Below, piece by piece: positions 1 through 8,960 of a stretch of 51,699 bases of DNA. Location of the stretch: assembly GCA_025465475.1 (NCBI GenBank), contig JAODMR010000089.1:1-51699 (forward strand), given 5' to 3'. Below the pieces are notes generated by a model that worked only from the letters and a program-made list of their open reading frames with translations, was not told where the DNA came from and made no database searches. Position numbers and translations under genes: made by a program. This stretch comes from Micrococcaceae bacterium (lineage in GTDB: Bacteria > Actinomycetota > Actinomycetes > Actinomycetales > Micrococcaceae). How positions within the stretch are numbered: the first letter of the stretch is position 1; every line of letters starts with the position of its first letter.

Positions 1-92
1 GGCACAAAGCCGGAGACTCGCTGAGCTACACCGCCCCTAACGGTCGCCAGATCCCCGTCGACATCATCTCCGCCAAGCCCTACGCCGGCTAA
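1..92 (+). CDS. greA: Transcription elongation factor GreA, C-terminal end (5' truncated by the window)
   Basis: The first bases read in frame 3 as HKAGDSLSYTAPNG... and end ...ISAKPYAG at a TAA (90-92). The G-D-x-x-x-Y-x-x-P-x-G pattern followed by a short basic/hydrophobic end is the C-terminal domain of GreA, which binds RNA polymerase and stimulates cleavage of backtracked transcripts. Only about 29 residues are visible, so the coiled-coil part cannot be examined. The neighbouring ilvA is convergent, an arrangement I recall from Arthrobacter-type genomes. Confidence 0.8.
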   Translation, partial: HKAGDSLSYTAPNGRQIPVDIISAKPYAG

Positions 93-104
93 CACCTCCG
101 CCCC

Positions 105-310
105 GGTGGTCGAGCCGGTGGTCGAGCCGGTGGTCGAGCTTGTCGAGACCCCGCTGTGACCGGATCTCGACGGGCTCGATCAACGACACCGGATCTCGAC
201 GGGCTCGATCAACGACACCGGATCTCGACAAGCTCGATCAATGACACCGATCTCGACGGGCTCGATCAACGGATCTCGACGGGCTCGATCAACGACAGGC
301 TCGATCAACG
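105..310. repeat. Palindromic tandem repeat block between convergent greA and ilvA
   Basis: It begins with three copies of the 12-mer GGTGGTCGAGCC/T (105-140). About five copies of a 29-bp unit follow, built on ATCTCGACGGGCTCGATCAA (162-190, 191-219, 220-248, then shortened copies at 249-270 and 271-297 and a fragment to 310). The unit at 132-150 (GGTCGAGCTTGTCGAGACC) is nearly the reverse complement of 221-239, so transcripts from either side can fold. It resembles a REP-type element between converging genes and may act as a two-way terminator. No protein is supported here. Confidence 0.85.
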
Positions 311-341
311 GCCGGCGGGATCGATCGCCGCTTGGCGGTGC

Positions 342-1580
342 CTAGTGGACGACTATGGGTTGGAAGCCTTCAGCGCGGAGGGCCATCAGAACCTGTTCGC
401 AATGCTCGTGGCCCTTCGTTTCCAGGTTCACCGTGATGGAAACGTCGCCCATGCTGATCGAGCCGCCGACCCGGGTGTGGTCCACGCCCGTCACATTCGC
501 GTCGTTCTCGGCGATGATACGGGAAATCGTGGCCAGGGATCCCGGCCGGTCATCCAGCATCATCCGCACGGTCATGAACCGTCCCGCCGCAGCGAGTCCC
601 CGCTGGATCACCTTGAGCATCAGCATCGGGTCGATGTTGCCGCCGGAGAGGATCACAGCCGTCGTGCCGGGGTGCTCAATCCGGCCTTCCATCAGCGCGG
701 CAACACCAACAGCCCCGGCCGGTTCGACGACCATTTTGGAGCGCTCGAGCAGGAAAATCAGGGCACGCGCCAGGGCGTCCTCACTGACGGTGACGACGTC
801 GTCCACCAGTTCGCGGATGATGGAAAACGGCAACTGGCCGGGCCGGCCAACGGCAATGCCGTCAGCCATGGTGGAAACCTTTTTTAGCGGCACCAGTGCG
901 TCGGCGGCCAGCGATGGCGGATAGGCGGCAGCGTTTTCGGCCTGCACGCCGATGATGCGAATCTCCCGGCCCAGCTCCCGGGCGCGGGCCTTAACGGCGA
1001 CGGCGACCCCTGCCAGCAGGCCGCCGCCCCCGACTCCCATCAGGATGGTGTCGACGTCGGGAATCTGCTCCAGGATTTCCAGGCCGATGGTCCCTTGCCC
1101 GGCAACGACGTCGACGTTGTCGAACGGATGCACGAACACGGCGCCGGACTCATCGGCGTATCGCTGGGCCTCTGCGAGGGCCTCATCGACATTGTGGCCG
1201 TGCAGCACGACCTCGGCCCCGTGGGAGCGGGTCGCTGCGAGCTTGGGCAGGGCCACACCCAGAGGCATGTAAATCCTGGCGCGGATGCCCAGGCTCTTGG
1301 CCGCAACTGCGACGCCCTGGGCGTGATTGCCCGCCGAAGCAGCGACGACCCCGCGGGCGCGCTCTTCCTCGCTCAGGCGGGCCATCCTGACATACGCTCC
1401 CCGTACCTTGAAGGAGCCGGCACGTTGCAGGTTCTCGCATTTGAAGTAGACGTCGGACCCTACCTGCCGACCCAAGGCGCGGGAGGTTTCCACCGGCGTT
1501 CGGGCAATGATGCCCTCCAGTAGCCGTTGGGCCTCCTCAACATCGTGAAGGGTCACAGGAAGGGTTGTGGTTGCTTCCAT
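342..1580 (-). CDS. ilvA: Threonine ammonia-lyase (threonine dehydratase)
   Basis: 412 residues. A PLP-dependent fold type II enzyme deaminating L-threonine to 2-oxobutanoate, the entry to isoleucine synthesis. The PLP lysine is K58 in GSFKVRG; ASAGNHAQG (81-89), the glycine-rich phosphate loop GVGGGGLLAG (182-191) and SGGN (312-315) fit the family. Residues about 335-412 form one ACT domain (RPGSLATISRIIAEN), suggesting feedback control. The length fits single-ACT versions rather than the roughly 510-residue E. coli IlvA. It lies 5 nt behind the AI-2E-type gene and is probably co-transcribed. A catabolic role cannot be excluded. Confidence 0.95.
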   Translation of the reverse strand: MEATTTLPVTLHDVEEAQRLLEGIIARTPVETSRALGRQVGSDVYFKCENLQRAGSFKVRGAYVRMARLSEEERARGVVAASAGNHAQGVAVAAKSLGIRARIYMPLGVALPKLAATRSHGAEVVLHGHNVDEALAEAQRYADESGAVFVHPFDNVDVVAGQGTIGLEILEQIPDVDTILMGVGGGGLLAGVAVAVKARARELGREIRIIGVQAENAAAYPPSLAADALVPLKKVSTMADGIAVGRPGQLPFSIIRELVDDVVTVSEDALARALIFLLERSKMVVEPAGAVGVAALMEGRIEHPGTTAVILSGGNIDPMLMLKVIQRGLAAAGRFMTVRMMLDDRPGSLATISRIIAENDANVTGVDHTRVGGSISMGDVSITVNLETKGHEHCEQVLMALRAEGFQPIVVH

Positions 1581-1585
1581 CTGAC

Positions 1586-2800
1586 TCAGTGCTCCCGTCC
1601 GGTCTCGTGCGGGTGCTCCAGGCCTGACATGTCGTTACCGAGGACTTCAACACCCGGCACGGTGGCGCCGGGCAGCACCGGGAGCCCATGCGCTGCGCGG
1701 ACCTCAGAGTCGACGTCCCAACGGCGGGCAGCGATGTAACGGATCGCGGAGTTGAGGACTGCCAGCAGCGGCACCGAGAAGAGTGCACCGGGGATGCCTG
1801 CCAGGAAGGATCCGGCGGCGACCGAGAGGATCACTGCGACCGGATGCAGTGAGACGGCCTTGCCCATCACCAGGGGCTGCAGGACGTGGCTCTCGATAAC
1901 CTGCACCAGCAGCACGATGCCCAGCATGATGAGCGCGTTGACCCAGCCGTTGGCCACCAGGGCTATCAGCACGGCGACGGCTCCGGTGACGGTGGCGCCG
2001 ACCACGGGGATGAAGGATCCGAGGAGTACCAGCACCGCCAGCGGGAGGGCCAGGGGCACACCGATGATGGCGGCACCGCCACCAATGCCGATGGCGTCAA
2101 CGCAGGCGACGAGCAACTGGACGCGTACGTAGTTGACCATGGAGTGCCAACCGGCCCTGCCTGCACCGTCAACGCCGGGACGGGCGCGACGAGGCATGAG
2201 GCGGACCAGGAAGGACCAGATCCGGGGACCTTCCAGCAGGAAGAAGATCAGGATGAACAGGGCCAGGATCATGCCTGTCAGAAAATGTCCGGCGGTGCTG
2301 CCGAAGGTCAACGCACCGCTGACGATGGTATCGCTGTTGTTCTGCAGGGCGCGCAGTCCGTCGTCGATGTACTTATCCATTTGGGCGTCGGTGAGCTGCA
2401 GGGGGCCCTGGGCCAACCAGCCCTGCACCTGTTTGACGCCTGACAGCGCCTGGTCCTTTAGGCTCGCGAATCCCACGACGAGTTGGCGTCCGACCAGGGT
2501 CAGAGCACCGGCGACGACGACGATCATGCCGAGTTCGGTGATGGCGACGGAAAGGCCCTTGGGAACGCCCCGCCGCATCAGCCAGTGCACAATCGGGGAC
2601 AGCAACCCCGCCAGAAGTGCTGCCACCATAATGGGGATGATCAGCAGGCTGATGCGGCTCAGCAGCCAGATCAGGACGGCGCTGATGAGCAGGATGACGC
2701 CGATCCGCCAGGCCCAGGCGGCAGCGATCCTCACGGCGTATGGCAGGTCTTCCCCTTGGGCGGGAACGGTGGGTTGCGCGCGCTCATCGTGAGAACTCAT
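1586..2800 (-). CDS. AI-2E family transporter (PerM/TqsA-like membrane protein)
   Basis: 404 residues with about eight hydrophobic segments. Two lie near residues 30-70, then a soluble stretch (about 100-165), then a run of membrane helices to about 350. The FIPVVGATVTGA segment and the GxxxxSLHPVAVILSVAAG block are typical of the AI-2E exporter/PerM superfamily. Members move diverse small molecules or ions, so autoinducer-2 export is only a family label. Both termini are hydrophilic. No good Shine-Dalgarno sequence precedes the ATG. The gene ends 5 nt before ilvA, suggesting one transcript without implying a shared function. Confidence 0.88.
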   Translation of the reverse strand: MSSHDERAQPTVPAQGEDLPYAVRIAAAWAWRIGVILLISAVLIWLLSRISLLIIPIMVAALLAGLLSPIVHWLMRRGVPKGLSVAITELGMIVVVAGALTLVGRQLVVGFASLKDQALSGVKQVQGWLAQGPLQLTDAQMDKYIDDGLRALQNNSDTIVSGALTFGSTAGHFLTGMILALFILIFFLLEGPRIWSFLVRLMPRRARPGVDGAGRAGWHSMVNYVRVQLLVACVDAIGIGGGAAIIGVPLALPLAVLVLLGSFIPVVGATVTGAVAVLIALVANGWVNALIMLGIVLLVQVIESHVLQPLVMGKAVSLHPVAVILSVAAGSFLAGIPGALFSVPLLAVLNSAIRYIAARRWDVDSEVRAAHGLPVLPGATVPGVEVLGNDMSGLEHPHETGREH

Positions 2801-2854
2801 AGGTCAATGATTGCCTTTCGGGTGTCAATAGCGAAACTGCGGCGACCCGTCGGT

Positions 2855-3832
2855 TCAGGCCGCTTCCAACGAAGCGCGGATCCCCCAGCGCATGCTAAAG
2901 CTATGGCCCGGCTCGCACCAACGCAGGCCATCACCGGAGTTGAAGGCGTCGGCAGGCCCCGTCATCGGTTCCAGGGCCACTGCCTTGGTTCGTCCGGGGA
3001 ACTCTGTCGATACGAAAACATGCACGTAGGGACACTTATCGTCCTGCCAAAGTTCCACGTGTCGTCCGTCGACGGCGGTCAGCCGGTGCGTGGCGAGGCC
3101 GTCCGGGAAGTCCAGGTCGGTGTAGGCGCTGTCGAGTTCCAACTGGCTGACCGGGACGCCTGCGCGCAGATCGCTCTCACCCGCCACCGGTTCGGTTCGC
3201 ACAGGAATTTTTCGCTCGTCCGAGATCAGGCAGGTGGCTGCATTCACGGTCAGGGTGAGCTCCTCGGAGGGCGTGTCACCCAGGCGGAGGTAGGGGTGGG
3301 CACCCAGTACAAACGGAGCCGGCGCAGTGGAATCATTGCTCAGCGTCTGCTCAACCTGAAGCTCCTGGCTGGCTGTCAGTTCGTAGCGGACCCGATGCCG
3401 AACCAGGAACGGATAGCCGTGCTGCGGAAAGACCGCAGCCTGCAGCACCACGTGCTCCCGTGACTGCTCCACGAGTTCATAACCGGTATTGCGCAGCAAG
3501 CCGTGGCTGGCGTTACCCCGGGACAGTTCCGTCAAGTCCAACTGCTGCTTTTGGCCATGCAGCATCCACTGGCCGTCGCGGATCCGGTTGGCCCAGGGAG
3601 CGAGCGTGATGCCCGTTGCCCCGGGCGCGATCTGGTCGTCCGCGTAGGTTTCAGTCAGGACCGTGCCGCCCAGGGAGAACAGGCGGAGCCCGGCTGCCAA
3701 TTCGGTAATGACTGCTACGGCATCCCCGCGCTGCAGGACGTACTGCGTACCAGTGGCGCAACGGCCGGGTGAAGGGGGTGCGGCGAAGCCTGCGGGTTGG
3801 GTCCCTAGCGGCAGTGAATGCTGTTCCGTCAT
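2855..3832 (-). CDS. Aldose 1-epimerase family protein (galactose mutarotase-like)
   Basis: 325 residues. Mutarotases interconvert alpha and beta anomers of aldoses such as galactose. The family signature is visible: NxxHG with H110, GAHPY with H179 (the catalytic pair) and a C-terminal glutamate in ALEPMTGP (E288). It is divergent from the DeoR-galT-galK operon across a 131-nt gap, which supports a role in feeding the Leloir pathway. Some relatives act on hexose-6-phosphates or other sugars, so galactose is inferred from context. No Shine-Dalgarno sequence lies at the proper distance; a -10-like box sits 6 nt before the ATG. Confidence 0.9.
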   Translation of the reverse strand: MTEQHSLPLGTQPAGFAAPPSPGRCATGTQYVLQRGDAVAVITELAAGLRLFSLGGTVLTETYADDQIAPGATGITLAPWANRIRDGQWMLHGQKQQLDLTELSRGNASHGLLRNTGYELVEQSREHVVLQAAVFPQHGYPFLVRHRVRYELTASQELQVEQTLSNDSTAPAPFVLGAHPYLRLGDTPSEELTLTVNAATCLISDERKIPVRTEPVAGESDLRAGVPVSQLELDSAYTDLDFPDGLATHRLTAVDGRHVELWQDDKCPYVHVFVSTEFPGRTKAVALEPMTGPADAFNSGDGLRWCEPGHSFSMRWGIRASLEAA

Positions 3833-3838
3833 GAAACC

Positions 3839-3844
3839 ACGCTA
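3839..3844 (-). promoter_or_regulatory. Predicted -10 box giving a leaderless mutarotase mRNA
   Basis: TAGCGT followed by exactly six bases (GGTTTC) and the ATG at 3832. This TANNNT-N6-start spacing places transcription initiation on the start codon, as in actinobacterial leaderless transcripts. No clear -35 box is seen. Confidence 0.4.
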
Positions 3845-3886
3845 CTCCAGCGGCAGTCCGCTCCGGCTTTGCAGAGCCGATGTTAG

Positions 3887-3914
3887 ATTTTGTTTGACTT
3901 TCTTCTGTTTTGGT
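3887..3914. promoter_or_regulatory. Candidate DeoR-type operator between the mutarotase gene and the galTK regulator
   Basis: A T-rich island unusual for this genome contains TTTTGTTTGAC (3888-3898) and TCTGTTTTGG (3905-3914). The TGTTT cores are 15 bp apart on the same face. DeoR/GlpR-family repressors often bind such T-rich direct repeats, and the site lies in the only divergent intergenic space of the galactose cluster. A TTGACT -35-like box is embedded at 3894-3899. Operator function is inference. Confidence 0.35.
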
Positions 3915-3963
3915 AGTTGGCTGGTGTCGTTCGATTCCCTCGTCTCACAGCAGGAAGGATTCC

Positions 3964-4847
3964 GTGCTCGCTCCGGACCGACACTCGCGCATTATGGCCG
4001 AGCTCCAGCATTCCCAAGCGGTCCGCGTCGCCGACCTTGCCGTCCTGCTCCACGTCAGTGAAATGACCATCCGCCGCGATATCGAAACCCTTGAAAGCCA
4101 GGGTCAGTTGCGGAAGATCCATGGTGGGGCAACTCGGCCCGGCCGGTTCAGCGCGATCGAACCCGGCTTCGCCAGCAATGCCGACTCCCGGCTTGCCGCC
4201 AAAAAGGCCATAGCCGCGGAAGCCGCGATGTTGATCCACCCCGGAATGACGATTGGTGTGACCGGCGGTACGACGACCTTCCAACTGGCCGACCTGATCG
4301 CGGCCCGGCCCGCTGCCAGCGAAGGGCTGACTGTCATCACCAACTCCTTGAAGGCGGCTGAAGCGCTGTACCGGGGGTCCGGCCACGGCTTGCGGGTAAT
4401 TCTTACAGGAGGTGAGCGCACGCCCTCCGAGGCGCTGGTAGGCCCGCTCGCCCGTGCCGCCGTGTCCGCCTTGAACATGGACGTCTGCTTCCTGGGGGTG
4501 CACGGAGTGGACGTGCAGCGTGGCCTGACCAGCCCGAACCTGGTCGAGGCTGAAACCAACGCCGCGTTCCTGCAGGCAGCGGAACGCACAGTGGTCCTGG
4601 CCGATGCCAGCAAGTTTGGCGTGCGTGCATTGGCCGTGGTAGCACCGCTGGGCAGTGCCAACGTGCTCATAACTGACGGGGATGCCAGCCCGACCACGAT
4701 TGCAGCCTACCGCCCCCACGTGGGGGAACTGCGGACAGTACCCATCTCCACCGCCCCGGCCGCCAGCGCCGCAACCACCCCGGCCGCCGCCACCCCGTCC
4801 TCCTCAAACCTGTCCCCCACCACTGCGTCCTCAGCCAGGAGAAACCC

Positions 4848-4851
<4 letters not shown>
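3964..4851 (+). CDS. DeoR/GlpR family transcriptional regulator of the galactose operon
   Basis: 295 residues from GTG 3964, chosen because AGGAAGG lies 5 nt upstream; a longer reading from 3910 has no ribosome site. The N-terminal winged HTH contains the family signature VSEMTIRRDIETLESQGQL and then KIHGGA. The sugar-sensing DeoRC domain follows (GVTGGTTTFQLADLI, TNSL, GGERTPSEALVG, ADASKFG). The last 35 or so residues are a Ser/Thr/Ala/Pro tail absent from typical 250-260-residue members. The stop overlaps the galT start (ATGA), so it heads the galT-galK operon and most likely represses it. The effector is inferred to be a galactose intermediate. Confidence 0.9.
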
Positions 4852-5971
<1,120 letters not shown>

Positions 5972-5975
<4 letters not shown>

Positions 5976-7144
5976 CATCGCAGGAACCGCAGCGGCCTTC
6001 CGTGGACGATCTGGAAGCGGCTTTCGTCGATGCCTTCGGTCAAGCGCCCGACGGCGTGTGGTCGGCACCGGGCAGGGTTAACCTGATCGGTGAACACACC
6101 GATTACAACGAGGGCTTCGTGCTGCCGTTCGCGATCGACAGGACCGCACGCGTCGCCATCCGGCGCCGGGACGATCAGCGCGTCCGGTTGATGTCCAGCT
6201 ATGCCGGTGCCGATCCGGTCGAGGCTGACCTGTCGGAGCTATCCCCTGATGCGCTGCACGGCTGGGAAGCCTATCCCCTGGGAGTGGTGTGGGCCCTGCA
6301 GCAGGAGGGCGTCGACGTACCCGGCTTTGACCTGTACCTGGAGTCCTCGGTGCCCACGGGTGCGGGCTTGTCGTCCTCCGCCGCCATCGAGTCAGCCGTC
6401 GCATTGTCCTTGAATGACCTGGCCGGGGCGGGGTTTTCCAGGCCACGGTTGGTCCAGGTCGGCAGGCGTGCAGAGAACGAAGTTGTGGGTGCGCCAACCG
6501 GCATCCTTGATCAGTCAGCCTCCCTGCTCTCCACTGATGGTCACGCGGTGTTCCTGGACTGCCGGACGCAGGAGTCCGACGCCGTTCCACTGGATCTGGC
6601 CGCAGCGAACCTGGCAATACTGGTGATCGACACCAAGGTTAGCCACGCCCATGCCACCGGCGGGTACGGGGACCGGCGCGCCTCCTGCGAGAAGGGCGCC
6701 AGGATGGCCGGTGTGCCGTCCCTGCGGGACCTCGCCGTCGCAGACCTGCCGCGGCTCTCCTCCGTGCTGGATGAGGAGACCTATCGCCGCGTCCGGCACA
6801 TTCTGACCGAGAACGAGCGGGTGTTGCAGACCGTGAAACTGCTCAGGGACCAGGGGCCAACGACCATCGGTCCCGTCCTGAATGCCAGCCACGACTCAAT
6901 GCGGGACGACTTTGAGATCTCCTGCCCGGAACTCGACCTTGCAGTCAGCACGGCTCAACAGGCTGGAGCGTTGGGCGCGCGCATGACGGGAGGCGGATTC
7001 GGCGGCTCGGCCATTGCCCTGCTCTCCACGTCCGACCAGGACCGCATCCAATCCGCCGTGCTGGCGGCTTTCGCGACCGCCGGATTCCGTCGCCCTGACG
7101 TGTTCGTCGTCGAACCGGGGCAGGGCGCCACCCGCTTGCGCTAA
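5972..7144 (+). CDS. galK: Galactokinase
   Basis: 390 residues. A GHMP kinase phosphorylating galactose at C1. All three family motifs are intact: GRVNLIGEHTDYN (34-46), the phosphate loop SVPTGAGLSSSAA (126-138) and MTGGGFGGS (338-346). The catalytic base is probably D180 in PTGILDQ. The ATG overlaps the galT stop (ATGA). It is the last gene of the regulator-galT-galK unit, followed by a strong hairpin at 7195-7231. The length equals typical galactokinases (380-390). Confidence 0.96.
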
Positions 7145-7194
7145 CGAACTGCAGCGGCTGACATACTGCGGGCTGACGACCTGCAGCGGACGCG

Positions 7195-7231
7195 AAAAGG
7201 GCCGGATCCCAGGATGGGATCCGGCCCTTTT
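7195..7231. terminator. Bidirectional terminator between galK and the Bax-inhibitor-like gene
   Basis: A perfect 17-bp inverted repeat, AAAAGGGCCGGATCCCA (7195-7211) and its complement (7215-7231), with a 3-nt loop. The A/T ends give a T-run on both strands, so it can end galK and the opposing gene. Confidence 0.9.
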
Positions 7232-7266
7232 GGTAGAAGGAACTACTGAATGAACCGCGGCTGCTG

Positions 7267-8130
7267 TTAGTCGCTGCCGCGCAGAATGGCCAGCAGTCGC
7301 AGGATTTCCACGTACAGCCAGACCAGGGTCACGGTCAGTCCGAAGGCCGCGGTCCAGGCGTACTTGGCAGGCACGCCGTTCTGCACGCCCTGCTGGATGG
7401 ACGTGAAGTCCAGAATCAGCGAGAAGGCGGCCAGTCCGACGGCGAGCAGGCCCAGGGCGAATCCGAACGGAATGTTTGTTCCCGGGATGTCCATGCCGCG
7501 CAGGCCCCAGGGGTTGCTGGTCACGTTGAAGATCATCAGTCCGAGGTTGATCAGCGAGAACAGCGCGTAGCCGCCCAAGGCGATCAGGAAGAACTTGGTC
7601 ATCTTCGGGGTGGCGCGGACCTTGCCGCTGCGGAAGAGCAGCAGCGTGACGGCAAAGACTGACAGCGAGCCGATCAGGGCCTGCACGACAATGCCCGGGA
7701 ACCTACCCTCGAACACCGACGACAGACCACCAAGGAACATGCCCTCGGCAGCCGCATAACCAAGGATCAGGGCCGGTGACGGCTCCCGCTTGAAGGAATT
7801 GACCAGGCCCAGGACCAGGCCAACGATCATTCCCGGCAGTGTGAGGGCCGGAACAATCCAGCCCAGGGCCGCGCCAACCAACACCAGGGCCAACGTGCCG
7901 ATGGTCTTCATGATGACGTCGTCGTAGGTCATCCGGCCGGTCTGGGCCGGCCCTGCCGACGGCGCGTTGTACAGGTCCTGCAGGTTCTGGTTGGAGAACT
8001 GCTGGGGCTGGCCGAGCGTTGACGTTCCCGCGCCGTAGGGCCGGAAGCCGGCGTTTGGGGTGCCGCCGGGATATCCGGTCCCCTTAAAGTTCCTGTTTCC
8101 GGAAAAGACCGGATTACCGCCGATTGCCAT
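7267..8130 (-). CDS. Bax inhibitor-1/YccA family membrane protein
   Basis: 287 residues. The first 70 or so are a Gly/Pro/Asn/Gln-rich cytoplasmic-looking leader (NPVFSGNRNFKG...GQPQQF). Seven hydrophobic segments follow, ending with LVWLYVEILRLLAIL. The late segment and acidic C-terminus fit the YccA/BI-1 branch, whose members are linked to ion leak and membrane stress. The physiological role is unknown. A GGAGGACG ribosome site precedes the ATG. It converges on galK across the shared terminator and has its own 5' region. Confidence 0.9.
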   Translation of the reverse strand: MAIGGNPVFSGNRNFKGTGYPGGTPNAGFRPYGAGTSTLGQPQQFSNQNLQDLYNAPSAGPAQTGRMTYDDVIMKTIGTLALVLVGAALGWIVPALTLPGMIVGLVLGLVNSFKREPSPALILGYAAAEGMFLGGLSSVFEGRFPGIVVQALIGSLSVFAVTLLLFRSGKVRATPKMTKFFLIALGGYALFSLINLGLMIFNVTSNPWGLRGMDIPGTNIPFGFALGLLAVGLAAFSLILDFTSIQQGVQNGVPAKYAWTAAFGLTVTLVWLYVEILRLLAILRGSD

Positions 8131-8244
8131 GGTGCTCGTCCTCCAGTGTGTGCGGGGGCAAATGTTTTCTAAACCCTAACAAGACTGACGATCGATAAGC
8201 CCTGGTAGTTCCCCGAGGCAAACAGGAGTACCCGAATTGAGACC

Positions 8245-8280
8245 AAAAATATGCAACACCTGGCGGAACCGCGTTCCAGG
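8245..8280 (-). terminator. Weak terminator-like hairpin downstream of the tRNA gene
   Basis: On the minus strand CCTGGAACGCGGTTCCGCCAGG (8280-8259) folds into a bulged hairpin and a short T-run follows (8249-8245). It could end the tRNA transcript. The rest of 8131-8365 holds only the leader of the Bax-inhibitor-like gene. Confidence 0.3.
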
Positions 8281-8365
8281 CCACCACCAAATCGCCACCC
8301 GGGCGCCGACAGGGCTCCTGCCTTTTGCCAGGAAACGCACCGGAAGTCCCATCACAGATGCTCTG

Positions 8366-8438
8366 TGCCCCAGCAGGGACTCGAACCCTGACTGAACAGA
8401 TTTTAAGTCTGCTGCCTCTGCCATTGGGCTACTGGGGC
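8366..8438 (-). tRNA. tRNA-Leu, anticodon UAA, with short (class I) variable loop
   Basis: A 73-nt cloverleaf. The 7-bp acceptor GCCCCAG/CTGGGGC is perfect, the D arm runs AGCCCAATGGCAGAGGC, and the anticodon stem is GCAGA/TCTGT with loop CTTAAAA. The variable loop is five bases (TCAGT), the T arm is CAGGG-TTCGAGT-CCCTG, the discriminator is A and CCA is not encoded. The anticodon reads UUA. Normal bacterial tRNA-Leu has a long variable arm and about 85 nt, so the short loop is unusual. The amino acid assignment rests on the anticodon and A73. Confidence 0.85.
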
Positions 8439-8455
8439 CCGGCGTCCACAGTATC

Positions 8456-8866
8456 TTAAGCCAGGTTCCGTTCCACGGCTGACAGCGCGCGAAGTGCCGC
8501 CATGGCGTCCTCCACCCGGTCGACAGGCACCAGAACATGGTCGTGGTAGTAGCCGGCCAGCACGTTTGCGCTGATTCCTGCCCGGGTCAGGGCCGCGGCG
8601 ACGGCAGCAGTCAGTCCCACGGCGTCCAACGCCGAATGCACCCGCAGCGTGATCCAGCCAGCCACAAAGTCATAGGCCAGTCCATGCGCGTCGGCGTCCC
8701 GTTGTTCCAGCACCACTGTCAGGCCTTCCGCTTCCCGGATGGATGCTGCCACCGGAGCCCCTGCGGGCAGTTCCCCCGCCGGGATTGTACTGAAAACGTA
8801 ACGGCCTGGCCGCACGAGCGGGTCGAGACCGTCAAGGAGGGAACGCAGGTTTTTCTCGCCACTCAT
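8456..8866 (-). CDS. ACT domain-containing protein
   Basis: 136 residues. It begins LRSLLDGLDPLVRPGRYVFSTI and ends with a compact ACT fold (ITLRVHSALDAVGLTAAVAAALTRAGISAN..YHDHVLVP). This matches the small stand-alone two-part ACT proteins (COG3602-like), presumed amino-acid-sensing modules without known targets. There is no catalytic domain. It lies 18 bp upstream of the tRNA gene on the same strand and could share a transcript with it. Confidence 0.85.
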   Translation of the reverse strand: MSGEKNLRSLLDGLDPLVRPGRYVFSTIPAGELPAGAPVAASIREAEGLTVVLEQRDADAHGLAYDFVAGWITLRVHSALDAVGLTAAVAAALTRAGISANVLAGYYHDHVLVPVDRVEDAMAALRALSAVERNLA

Positions 8867-8912
8867 GATTCCAGTCTAGGAGCGCGGCAGCTGCCACCGG
8901 CGGGAAACGACA

Positions 8913-8945
8913 GCGGCGCCCGTCCCCCTAGGGGAACGGGCGCCG
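8913..8945. terminator. Hairpin between ndh and the ACT-domain gene
   Basis: CGGCGCCCG-TCCCC (8913 on) and GGGGAACGGGCGCCG (to 8945) pair over about 14 bp with one bulge and a tiny loop. T-runs are weak on either side, so it is a likely but not certain end point for ndh. Confidence 0.55.
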
Positions 8946-8960
8946 TCGTACTGGTGGCCG

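Noticed and set aside
105-310. CRISPR-like array
   Set aside because: The units are contiguous with no unique spacers, are imperfect and self-complementary, and no cas genes are present.
156-924. Plus-strand open frames over the repeat array and the 3' part of ilvA
   Set aside because: They read repeat units and antisense ilvA; no recognisable protein features.
3910-3963. Longer N-terminus for the DeoR regulator
   Set aside because: It would start at TTG without a ribosome site; GTG 3964 has AGGAAGG 5 nt upstream and begins just before the HTH.
8131-8365. Riboswitch upstream of the Bax-inhibitor-like gene
   Set aside because: Only isolated hairpins are seen; no conserved aptamer blocks comparable to those before glyA.
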